DNA of 64,000 nucleotides. Source: Musa acuminata AAA Group (lineage: Eukaryota > Streptophyta > Magnoliopsida > Zingiberales > Musaceae). Position 1 is the stretch's first letter. Every line of letters starts with the position of its first letter. Positions 44,319 through 55,193 of this stretch are shown here, piece by piece. The position numbers and the translations under genes were made by a program. A model generated the notes under the pieces. It was not told where the DNA came from and did not search any database. It worked only from the letters and a program-made list of their open reading frames with translations. The DNA lies in contig NC_088342.1 in assembly GCF_036884655.1 (NCBI RefSeq), positions 15,762,001 through 15,826,000 of the forward strand, read 5' to 3'.

Positions 44319-45444
44319 CTTAGCATCTCGCTGCCCTTCCACAGCCATCCATTAACTCTCCACAACCGTCCAAAGTAATTCCCACAATTGCTTAAAAGAT
44401 CGTCGCCGAATTCCGCCATCATCTCCACCACCGCGGATCATCCTTTGATCTCCCCGTGAATTGCAACAGGTTCTAGTTTCCTACCTTACTACTGCTACAA
44501 TTTAGTTATCCTTATTCGAAAATCTAAAAAAAAAAAATTGTTCCTATATTGCTGCATTAACTTTTCGTCACAAAGTTTTCGTCTCTACGACGAAAGATAC
44601 ATTGCAGAATTTCAACCGCATAGCACCATCTGTTTGGTCTTGCTACTATACTTTTTCTATCCAAATTTCTACAAAATTTTTATGATATCTTTGACACTTC
44701 CTAACAGTAGATTTCCCTTTGGTTTCATCGAAAAATTCTCAATATAAACTACTGATCTTTTATGTCCAATCTGCTACACTTGAAAATCTATGCTGCAGAA
44801 AATTTCAGTCGCATATTGTTGCCTTAACCCATCTATTTGCAATCTTTTTTGAATGAAATTTCTTATACACTTCATAGATCATCTTGGCTTCCATCTAAGA
44901 TTGATCTATTGAGAAATTCATCTCTAAAAACGATTTTGTGTTGCTACAAATTTTTATCGTAAACTGCTAAAATTTTTCGACGAGAATTCTGCTATCGCAA
45001 CTTGCACCAATTTCCTTCCTGTTATACTGCCGAAATTCTCTTGATTAAATTAGACATCCTTGCTGTCATATAATCTGTAATTTTTCTATCAATTCCCTCC
45101 TTAATTCTCTCAAGTTTTTGGTAGAAATTAGATCGAGAAACCATTGTTTCTTCGAAGACAATTCTACTATTACAAGACAGCACATACTTGCTGCAACTTC
45201 CACTGATTTCTATCAAACCTTTGCTGCCATCTACCACAGATCCAAAACTTTCATCCATAGCCCTAAAACTCCACTAAACCACACCCTCAAACTGCACCTA
45301 AAACAGCCACAAAACAAGCCTAAATCGTAGCCTACATCCACCGATCCACCAACCCTTTCGACCATCACTTCTCTCAACCTATACATGCCTTTAACCTGAC
45401 AACAAAAGAGAGATCTTAATATTATAAATTTGGAGGCATATACT
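44319..45444 (+). other. Element C leader, right version
   Basis: Begins CTTAGCATCTCGCTGCCC and repeats the sequence of 37988-38683 without its internal 220 bp duplication, then continues uniquely (44820-45444) to the gag start. Noncoding. Confidence 0.75.
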
Positions 45445-46358
45445 ATGGCATCTAAGGAGGCAATCAATGCTAAATTCGAAGCCTTGGAGGCACGAATGGA
45501 GGATAAGATTCGGACGCTCTTTACCGAACTCAGATTGGGCCGACCACTAAGCCCGAAAAAATCATATCACGGAGAGAGCTTTGCCCAATCGCACCAGGCC
45601 CGAAGAGATGAGTTCCAAAGGAGGGGAGGCTCTATGACTGACTCCAACTATCCATGCATGAGAGTGGACATCCCTAGATGGGAAGGAGACCCGATTGGTT
45701 GGATCTCGCACGCGGAGCGATATTTTCAGTACCACAAAACCGCGGATGCATCTATGGTGAAAATTATAGCTATACATCTTGAAGGAGATGCTATACAGTG
45801 GTTTTACTAGTTTGAACATACTTATGGAGTCCTTTCATGGCAACAATTCAAAGAAGGATTGCTGATCCGCTTCAGACCAACCGATTACGAGAATATTGAC
45901 GGACAACTAGCAAAGATCCAACAAACTTCCACCATTCAAGAGTACCAAACCAGGTTTGAAAGGTTATCTAATCAAACTGATGATTGGTCTTAAAAACAGC
46001 TATTGAAGACCTTCATTGAGGGCTTAAAGCCGGAGATCCGAGGAGAAGTTAAAGCGCCACAACCGTATACGCTTATGGCAGCCATCTCTTTCGCACGACA
46101 TCAAGAGGAGCAATTGAACCATGAAGCTCAGAGGACTAGGGTCGCTCCTCAACCAGTAATATTGAAGCCCTTAGCCCCCCCTACTATCGACCAAGTCCCT
46201 ACACCAAAGAGGTTAACAAGAGAAGATCTTCGGGAGCGATATACGAAGGGGTTATGTTGGCATTGTGACGAGCCGTGGAGCTGTGAGCATCGCTGTAGTA
46301 AAGGGAGACTTCTTATGATTGAACTAATAGAAGAAGAGGTCATTGAATATCCAGAATA
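45445..46358 (+). pseudogene. gag: Element C gag (two internal stops)
   Basis: The start ATG at 45445 gives MASKEAINAKFEALEARMED, a coiled-coil start typical of gypsy gag. The retrotrans_gag domain follows (PRWEGDPIGWISHAERYF, HLEGDAIQWF, WQQFKEGLLIRFRP, IQEYQTRFERLSNQ, FIEGLKPEIRGEVK). The tail ends in a CWHCDEPWSCEHRC zinc-knuckle-like cluster near 46255-46300. Stops at about 45808 and 45993 interrupt the frame. The product would be the shell and RNA-binding protein. Confidence 0.88.
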
Positions 46359-48640
46359 GAGCCTTGAACATGAAGAAAAAGATACAGAAGAAGAGCCACA
46401 ACCGACCGAAGTTACGATACATATACTAGCCGGCTACTCAAACCCGCAAACGATGAAAGTTGGAGGCCTTCTCAAACAACAACCGATCACTGTTCTCATC
46501 GACACGGGCAGTACTAATAACTTTCTGAACAGTAAGGTTACTATCTAGATGGCCTTACCTATCGAGAATTGCAATAGGTTTGACGTTAAGGTCGCCGATG
46601 GATGGATTTTGAAGTATGATCGTAGGCGCCCGCAAGTGAAACTGTTGCTGATCATGAGGCCTTACCAAGAGATAATTGCATATTTCTTCCTTCTCCCTCT
46701 TGATGATCATGAGGCCATGCTCATAATTAAATGGTTGACGATATTAGGTGATATTTCTTGGAATTTTATACAACTAATTATGAAATTTTAGAGTAAGGAG
46801 AAACAGGTGTTACTGAACGGGAAACGTGGGGGCGACGTAACGACGATTTGCACACAACAAATGGAGAAGGTTTTGCATAAAGCATGCAGCAGATTTTTGG
46901 TACAACTTGAGCAGCAAACTAAGGGAGAGCCAACAGAATTTGAAGATCCAAATCTACTTCCTTTGCTTGCTGAATTTTCAAATATATTTGACGAACCGCG
47001 CAACCTACCTCTTACCCGTCGGCATGATCATTGTATAACGATTCTTCCAGGCAAATCTTCAGCAAATACTCAGCCATATCAGTATCCACATCTTCAGAAG
47101 GATGAAATAGAAAGGATTGTAAAAGAGATGCTCGAAACAAGAGTTATTCGGCCAAGTTGCACCCTCTACTCTTTACCGGTGCTACTTGTACGCAAGAAGG
47201 ACGGAACAAGGTGAATATATGTTGATTACCGAGCTCTCAATGGCATAACCATCAAGGACAAATACCTTATTCCAATAGTAGATGAATTGCTAGATGAAAG
47301 GGAGCACAAATCTTCATAAAGCTGGACATTTGATCCAGGTATCATCAAATACGAGTGTGCGAAGAAGACATACCGAAAACCACCTTTTGAACACACAACA
47401 ACCACTACGAATTTTTGCTTTCTTCAATAGAAGGTGGAATATCTTGGGCATATCATATCAGAGGAAGGTGTGGTAGTGGACCCCTTCAAAATTGGAGCAA
47501 TACAAAACTGGTCGACCCCAAGAAACATAAAATTGCTATATGGCTTTCTGGGTTTAATAGGCTACTACCGCAAGTTCATGAAAAACTATGGAAAGATCAA
47601 TGCACCACTTACTTCCTTACTAGAAAAAGATGTCTTCCAATGGTTGGACAGAGCCTTCGCTTCCTTCGACAAACTTAAGGCAGCCATGATGACGATGCCG
47701 GTGCTAACACTACCAGATTTCAACCGACCCTTCATTATTGAGGCTGACGCATATTGAGTCGGAATTGGAGTCATTTTCATGCAAGATGGTCGACTACTCG
47801 CATACACTAGCAAGACATTATCTCCCTCCCATCAAAATAACTCAATATATGATAAGAAGATGCTCGCCATTGTGCGCGCAGCAATGAGGTGGAGACCCTA
47901 CTTGATTGGTCGACGATTTCAAATTAAAACCGACCATAAAAGCCTCAAGTACTTTTTGGAGCGAAAGATATCATCCCCTGAGCAGCAAAAATGGGTAACA
48001 AAACTTCTTGGATTTGATTATGAAATAACTTACAAAAAGGGGAAAGAGAATATTCTTGCAGATGCGCTTTCGCAACTACCCGAGCAAGCTGAAGTTTCAG
48101 CCGTTTCACTTTTGACCAGCGACTTCCTTGAGGATATTAAGATGGAATGGCAGGAAGATTCAAAGACTAGTAAGATTATAACAAAAAAGGAGGAAGCACC
48201 AAGCTCCGTGGCTCATTACAATTGGGACTCAAAAAAATTACACTATAAGGGACGCATTGTGCTTATGATAAATTCTACTTACATCTTCACGAGCAGATTT
48301 TAGACAAAGTTATTCTATATACAAGGTACTAAATTGAAAAGGAGTACGGCATATCACCCACAAATCGACGGCCAGACAGAAGTTGTAAATAGGTGCTTGG
48401 AGACAGCCCAAAGCCACCCGCCAAATATGACTATCCAAGGAGAACTCCAGACCCAGCCAAGTGTCATTATTGATCGACGGATCGTGACTCGACGACGATG
48501 ACCCACTACTAAAGTGCTAGTACAGTGGGTGAACCTACCAAAAAAAGATGCCACTCGGGATAACTATGACGACTTGAAGATCAAATTCCCAAAATTCATG
48601 AATCGTCAGCCTCGAGGACAAGGCCGATTTGAAGAGGGCG
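46359..48640 (+). pseudogene. pol: Element C pol: protease, RT (active site deleted), RNase H, integrase remnant
   Basis: The protease DTG is at 46501-46509 ([12 protein letters not shown]). RT N-half motifs occur (PVLLVRKKDGTR, VDYRALNGITIKDKYLIP, EDIPKTTF, HYEFL), but the sequence jumps at about 47430 from the fingers/palm region to VEYLGHIISEEGV. The FDDIL-type active site is therefore gone. RNase H follows with RRFQIKTDHKSLKYFLERK and KGKENILADALSQLP near 47925-48080. Of integrase only [20 protein letters not shown] (about 48340-48400) and a chromodomain-like end (VLVQWVNLPKKDAT) remain. Many stops are present. Confidence 0.88.
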
Positions 48641-48643
48641 GGT
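48631..48643 (+). other. Element C polypurine tract
   Basis: The purine-rich GAAGAGGGCGGGT directly before the 3' LTR. It includes one C and is thus slightly degenerate. Confidence 0.55.
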
Positions 48644-48644
48644 C

Positions 48645-49038
48645 TGTTAGGACTCTAGCTAGGAGAGTCCTAATAGAGATGGACATTCATATAAAACCTA
48701 CCTAAGCCGACCCCTATTAAAGAGGTGAAGAGGCCGGCTAGGGTTAGGAGGTTGTTTCTTAGAGAAGAATAAGGAGTTGTAAAGGAATAGGAGTCTTGAG
48801 TAGGAGTCCTATTAGGAGTTGGTTAGAAGTAAGAGTCTTGAGTAGGAGTCCTATTAGGAGTTAGGGTTTAGAAGCCCTATAAATAGTCATGTATTTCTCC
48901 TCTTTTGATAAGCAATAGATGAATCTTTTCTGCAGCCTTTGAGCAGCAACTTGGAGGGAGAAACCCCTATAGAGTTCCAAAGAGGTCGATCCCCTAAAGA
49001 GATCAACCCTAAGTTTAGAATCTGTAAGGGTTCTAACA
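48645..49038 (+). repeat. Element C 3' LTR
   Basis: 394 bp, TGTTAGGACTC to ...GGTTCTAACA. TATA-like CCCTATAAATA near 48873-48884 and paired GGAGTCCTATTAGGAGTT repeats. Array B resumes at 49039. Confidence 0.93.
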
Positions 49039-49100
49039 AGTTCACTAGACATCAATATATTTTGCACGTCAACATATCAAATATTTCAATGATCCTCAAA

Positions 49101-49116
49101 CCATGCTCTGATACCA
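49101..49116 (-). other. Array B primer binding site (LTR 2)
   Basis: TGGTATCAGAGCATGG on the minus strand, four bases from LTR 2. The same site at 55174-55189 serves LTR 3. Confidence 0.85.
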
Positions 49117-49120
49117 CCTC

Positions 49121-51968
49121 TGTCACACCCCTCAAAATAACCATGATATTAAAAATTTCATCAACAACCAATCGAAGATCCAAACTAACATTTGAGGTCA
49201 CTAAGAAAACATTCAGATCAAAATTTCACCTCTATAATCTACAAATTTATAAACTCTGTGTAGTTCATAAACATACAACACATCGCTCGATGATTCATAA
49301 AATCTGAACCCAACTCACCAAAATAATAACCACAACATAAATTCACAAGTGTGGGAGTCTGTACAATCACAAAACCAACGTTTACCATAAGTTCATATCG
49401 TTACACGAATTAAACTTAACATTCCAGAATCATAAACATGAGATGTCCTTTAAACTTATACAAAATCCACAAGTTTAGATTCATCGTCAACATTTCAATA
49501 GATGCAGAGTGTGCTTATACAACAAAAACATATATACTAATAAAGATCTACCCAAAATCTTTTAGCTTTCCACTACCTCAGCCCAATCTTAACATTTAAG
49601 CAAGCGACAAGCTATCTTGAAAAATTTATACAACAACGGGGTGAGCATATAAAGCTCAGCAAGTGACTAACATATCCATGTCAAAAGAGGACAATTTCCA
49701 AAGAGATAAAGTTTCAAAATGCAAGGCAGAATATAAGAATTCATAGACGTAATATCATTAGGTGCAGAATCACAAATGTCATTTCAATCAAACATATTTG
49801 GTTCATAATAGATGGGGCATAGAGTAATTGGAGCATATCAGCAACGAATGAAATGTTTTGGAGCATATCAATAACAAATGAAACATTTCGGAGCTTATCA
49901 ATGGCGTATGAAATGTTCCGGAGCATATCAACGGCGTATGGAACATTTCGAAGCATATCAACAATGAATGAAACATTTCGGAGCATATAAATAACAAATG
50001 AAATGTTTTAGAGCTTATCAGTGGCGTATGAAATGTTCCGGAGCATATCAACGGCATATGGAACATCTCAGAGCATATCAAAAACAAATACCAAACAGAA
50101 GCTCAAACGTCGTATTTGACGTTGCATTCATATCATTCTTATCCAAAGCACATACAGAAACACATAACCAAAGCTTTGGATATCATATCAAACATAGAGA
50201 AGGTGTAGTGGGACCACAGATAGAATGTGATTCATCCATTTCTGAACGACCACTAGACAGAAGTCTCCAACGTCTGGGAGCTCCATCCACCCACGTCTAG
50301 GTGAAGTCAGAGGGGGCCGGTAGAGCATCGCAGGCTCTATGCATAATTACCTTTACCATTTCTAGCAAAGGTTCACATTATCCCATAACACCAGAGTACA
50401 AAAGGGCAATATGAACAATAAATAGCATATATCGGAAGCACACGCGGAACAACAAAACGTACATGTGCCTTTACGTGTCAATACGATGCAAGCAACAATC
50501 TCTCACAAATGTATTCAGATTTGGAATGAAATGAAAGCAAGAGTATATACGGATTCCAAGCAATCATATATAGCTCAATTCAAATAAGAAGGTTAGATGA
50601 ATTCAATATCCAAAGGAATGAAACTAGAATAGGCACATATCGAAAGGAAATGCGGAACAATGGGATATACATGTGCCTATATGAGTCAATACGATATAGC
50701 ATAAATGTTACACAAAATATTTCAAGAATGTAAATAATTTATAGACAAGAGCAAACCAGAATTCAAGCACTAATATAAGCCTCAATTGAGCGAAGGGGAC
50801 TGAATGGAATCTATTTCCAAACGAAGGAAACAGAATACGCGAAATCGACCAAAGCTCGATTTCTGACAGAATTCAAGAGGCACATTGAACAAATACTTCA
50901 GATTATCAATTATACTCCAATACCCTTAAAAAAGCTACAGTCGAAAGATATATCAATCTATTTTCTGATGAAATTAGTTTCATACGAATCAAGGTTTCCA
51001 ACAAGGAGTTACCATTGATTTAGTGACCAACGGTCAAAAACTAAATCATTGTTTTGTAGAATCCATTGGGCGGAATCAACAAATAGTAGAATAAGCATTT
51101 GAATTCGAAAATTTTCAATCTATATATCAAAAGAAAGATTTATAAGTCTAGTTTCAATTGAAATTAGTTTATTATAAATCAGAATTTCCAACAGGGACTT
51201 ATAGGCATTTTAGTATCGAAAGGTCAGAAATTTTGATCCCTGTTTTGCAGCATCCATAGGCTCATTTGAAACAGACGTTTGGGTAAGCATTCGGTGTCCA
51301 AAATTTTCAAAATCAGTGTCAAAAGAAAGGTATAAGAGTCTAATTTCAAATGAATAAGTTTCTGCCTTAATCCACATTTAGTGCTAAAATTTATGGTTGA
51401 AACAATGTAAAGGGGTCAGTTTACCAAAAAATTTCAGATCCATGATTTTTGTATCTAACAAGAGAAATATCAGGTTCTAGGCTGAAATCTTTCGAATAAT
51501 TCAGAATAAATATGAGAACAAAGACTAATAATTCTGTAGTATGGGATTAAAATACTTGCCTTTGAGAATTATGAACCTAAATGAGAAGATTTGAGCAAGA
51601 AACCTCAAAGCCCCAAATTTTTTCTTCTTCTTCTTCCCCCTTTTTTTTCTCTTCTTCTTTCTTTCTTTCTCTGTTCTTCCATGCAGCTACCTTCTCTGGT
51701 TCCTTAAGAACGAAGGCAGAGAGGCTTAAACGGTGGGATTTGTAATTTTGTGCATTTTGCAGTTTATTCCTTGTATTATTATATTTACGATTAGGTCCTC
51801 AGGGTTTACATATAGGTCCTTAGATTTTTTTATTTATTTTTATCAAATCCCCCAAATCTTATGAATAAGTTCTCAGATTCATACTTTGGCTCTTTTATCA
51901 AATTTAAAATAGATACTTACATTACAACTAGAAACTTATACGAAAATTCAAAAATGAGGGATGTTACA
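49121..51968 (-). repeat. Array B LTR 2 (middle)
   Basis: 2848 bp, TGTCACACCCC to ...GGGATGTTACA. It has a minisatellite at 49825-50095 and a CTT tract near 51625-51680. It is shared by the two internal regions as 5' LTR of one and 3' LTR of the other. Confidence 0.93.
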
Positions 51969-54230
51969 CTCTTCCCCCTTAAAAGAAAATTTTAGTCCTC
52001 TAAATTTATCATACCTCTATCGATGAAAAGATGGGGATAAACCTTTTTCATTTCCTCCTCTAGCTCCCAGGTTGTTTCCTCTCCAAATGATGTCTCAAAA
52101 TTACTTGAACCAGAGGGATGACCCGATTCCTTAGGATCTTTTCCTTCTTATCAACAATTTGAGTTGGCTCTTCTACATAAGATAAATCTTTATCGATCTC
52201 CATCAGCTCATACTTAATGATATAAGAAGGATCAAGTATATACTTTATAATCATCAAAACATGAAATATATTATGGATATGGCACAACGATGGTGGCAAG
52301 GCAATCCTGTACGCGACAGAACCAACCCAATCTTGGGCTTAACTTTCCTTTAGGATTTGGTTCTTGATATCTGGTTCATTAGGTACACATACTCTATCCC
52401 CAAATCTCAATAGGCCATCCTTTGAAACTTAAAATTTTGGCTTCAATTCCTTTTCTACTTCATTCCTAAAGTAGATTAAACGTGGATCTCGTAATTGTCC
52501 TTCCTTAATTTGTTGAATAAGATCAGATTGCACCTGAATGGAGGCCATCAATATCATTGAGTCTTGCTCTTTCCTCATAGCATTCAAATCAAAATTTTCT
52601 TCTAATAACTTCCATTGCTTCACGACCAGACTAGCCATAAAACATGTATATTTTCTACTAAGAGCATCAGCTACCACATTGGCTTTGCCCGGGTGATAAC
52701 CGATGACACAATCATAATCCTTTAGAAGTTCTATCCATCTTCGCTACCTCATGTTTAAGTCTTTCCGAGTGTAAATATATTTCAAACTCTTGTGATTACT
52801 AAAAATTTTAAATTGCCGACCATACAAATAATGTCTCCAAATCTTTAGAGCAAAAACAATTGCTGCCAATTCCAAATCATGAGTTGGATAATTCAGTTCA
52901 TAACCTTTTAGTTGTCTAGAAGCATAAGCAATCACTCTCCCTTCCAGCATTAAAACACATCCGAGGCCCTTTTTTGAAGCATTAGTATATACTACAAATC
53001 CCTCACTACCACTTGGAATAGTGAGAATAAGAGCACTAGTCAATCTTCTTTTTAACTCTTGAAAACTTTGCTCACAATCATCACCCCATACAAATTTCAC
53101 ATTCTTTTTAGTGAGTTTGGTGAGAGGTTGAGCGATTCGAGAAAATCCCTCCACAAATCTCCTGTAATAACTTGCCATGCCCAAGAAGCTTCTAATTTCT
53201 GTTACATTTGTTGGTACTTCTCATTCAACTACAGCTTCTATTTTCTTTGGATCAACAGATATACCCTTCCCTGAAATCACATGGCCTAAGAAAGCAACTT
53301 CATTCAACCAAAATTCACATTTACTGAACTTTGCATACTACTTCTTTTCTCTTAGTATGGACAATACATTTCTCAAGTGTTCCTTATGCTCCTTATTACT
53401 CCTTAAATACACCAATATGTCATCAATAAATACAAATACATAGCCATCCAATAGCGGTTGAAATATCCTATTCATTAGTTCCATAAAAGCTACAGGGGCA
53501 TTAGTCAAACCAAAAGGCATCACCAAGAATTCATAGTGACCATATCGAGTTTTTAAAGCTGTTTTTGGAATATCCTCTTCCTTGATCTTCAAATGATAGT
53601 AACCTGACCTTAGGTCAATCTTAGAGAATACTTGTGCACCCTGCAGTTGATCAAACAAATCATCAATTCTAGGTATGAGATACTTGTTTTTGATGGTCAC
53701 CTGATTCAACTGTCTATAATCAATACAAAGCCTCAACGTTTCATCCTTCTTCTTTACTAATAGTACCGGAGCACCCCATGGAGATACGCTGGGTCGTATG
53801 AAACCCTTATCTAATAATTCTTGTAGTTGCTTCTTTAATTCATCTAGCTCGAGTGGTGCCATTCTGTAGGGAGACTTAGATATTGGGGTTGTACTACGGA
53901 CCAGATCAATAGCAATTTCACCCTCTCAATCTAGAGGTAAACTAGGCAAGTCATCTGGGAATACATCAGGGAACTCTTTGACCACTGAAATTTCATTTAG
54001 GTGGGTTTTCTGATTTGAATGCTTCTTTACACACACCTTATAACAAAAACAACCCTTTTGCATAAGATGATAAGCTTGAAGTGCTGATATCAAGCAAGGA
54101 GGCAAATCATGCCTAATGCCCTCAAAGTAAAATATAGGCTAATCTGGTATGCAGAAAGTAATTATTTTTTTGTAACAATCAATACTAGCATGATAAGAAG
54201 ATAACCAATCCATGCCAAGTATAATATCAA
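51969..54230 (-). pseudogene. pol: Array B pol 2: RT, RNase H, chromodomain; integrase core deleted
   Basis: Same layout as the first copy. RT has [37 protein letters not shown] and FIDDILVY at about 53411-53434. RNase H has [12 protein letters not shown] and [20 protein letters not shown]. Then SRKYTCFMASLVVKQWKLLEENF, then a jump at about 52330-52370 to VGSVAYRIALPPSLCHIHNIFHV. The integrase deletion junction matches that of the first copy. Stop positions are mostly shared, for example after LREKK and NMR. Confidence 0.9.
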
Positions 54231-55173
54231 ACTCCAAATCTTTAGGAGAACTAAATCAGCAAAAAGTTCAAGTTCTCCAATAAAATCAAACAAGAGGACC
54301 AGATTCAAGTTCGATATCAAAGAATCTCCAATGATTGTATTTTACATATAGCACATAATGCAGTGGTCTAGGTTGAATACCCAAGTGATAAGCAAAATAT
54401 TATGAATCAAATCATAAATGGGACCCATGGTCAAACAAATATTTGCATTCTTTCATAAACATGAATAATACCTTCGATCACTAATTCAGAAGTTTTAGAA
54501 TCATATTCAGTGATAGCATACACTTTGACATGGGCTGATGATTTAGGAGGCAGTGACTCTTTCTTCTTGTTCAAATGGCAATATTTTATTTTATGATCCA
54601 ACTTTCCAAAAGCAAAATAGACTCTAGTCACCCACAAACACAAACTTGTTTCATAATTTAAACTTGCATCACACATGATTGAGTCTTTTGTGATGACTTC
54701 CATTTTCAAATCCAAATGTCTTGACCCTCTTGTTATCACTTTCTAATTCATTTCCAATCATATTTTTATTGGTAAACTTGTCCTTGTCATTCTTGCCATT
54801 GATCTTCAAAAATTCTTTTCATTGTTCCCATTAATGATCAGCCTCTACTTCCAATATAAGGTGGCAAAAGAAATCTTTTAATCATTGAAGCAATTTCGTA
54901 CTTCAAATATCTTTTCCATTCGCATCATCCATTTTTTATGCCACCAACGAAATTAGGTTCATCACGCTTTCGCTGTGCCACTCTGATTTGATATCCCCGA
55001 TCAACCCTTTCATCCCATTTAATTAATCAGAAACAATTGAAATAGGAGGACCAAATTGCCTCATCATCCTTGATTCCTAAAATGCATCAAGGAAAATTTC
55101 CACCAATCACTATAGTTCACTAGACCTCAATATATTTTGCATGTTAACATATCAAATTTCAGTGATTCTCAAA
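54231..55173 (-). pseudogene. gag: Array B gag/protease remnant 2
   Basis: Degenerate knuckle (FAFGKLDHKIKYCHLNKKK) near 54620-54570 and the Asp-His-Gly protease site near 54430, in the same frames as the first copy. 54740-55173 has no clear frame and ends at the primer site, so most of gag is missing here too. This copy shows the uninterrupted target of element C at 55113-55125. Confidence 0.7.
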
Positions 55174-55193
55174 CCATGCTCTGATACCACCTC

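Larger units (their letters stand above)
36720..49038 (+). mobile_element. Gypsy element C with Sirevirus insertions
   Basis: A plus-strand Ty3/gypsy element with short LTRs (about 394 bp at the right end), a Met-tRNA primer site, a duplicated leader, gag, protease, and broken RT/RNase H/integrase. The left end is rearranged: LTR piece 36720-36867, inverted Sirevirus LTR fragment 36868-37528, then a second LTR of the same type starting at 37530. A truncated minus-strand Sirevirus (38684-44318) separates two versions of the leader. The gag tail CWHCDEPWSCEHRC and the chromodomain-like end suggest a chromovirus other than Tekay; I cannot name the clade. Confidence 0.85.
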
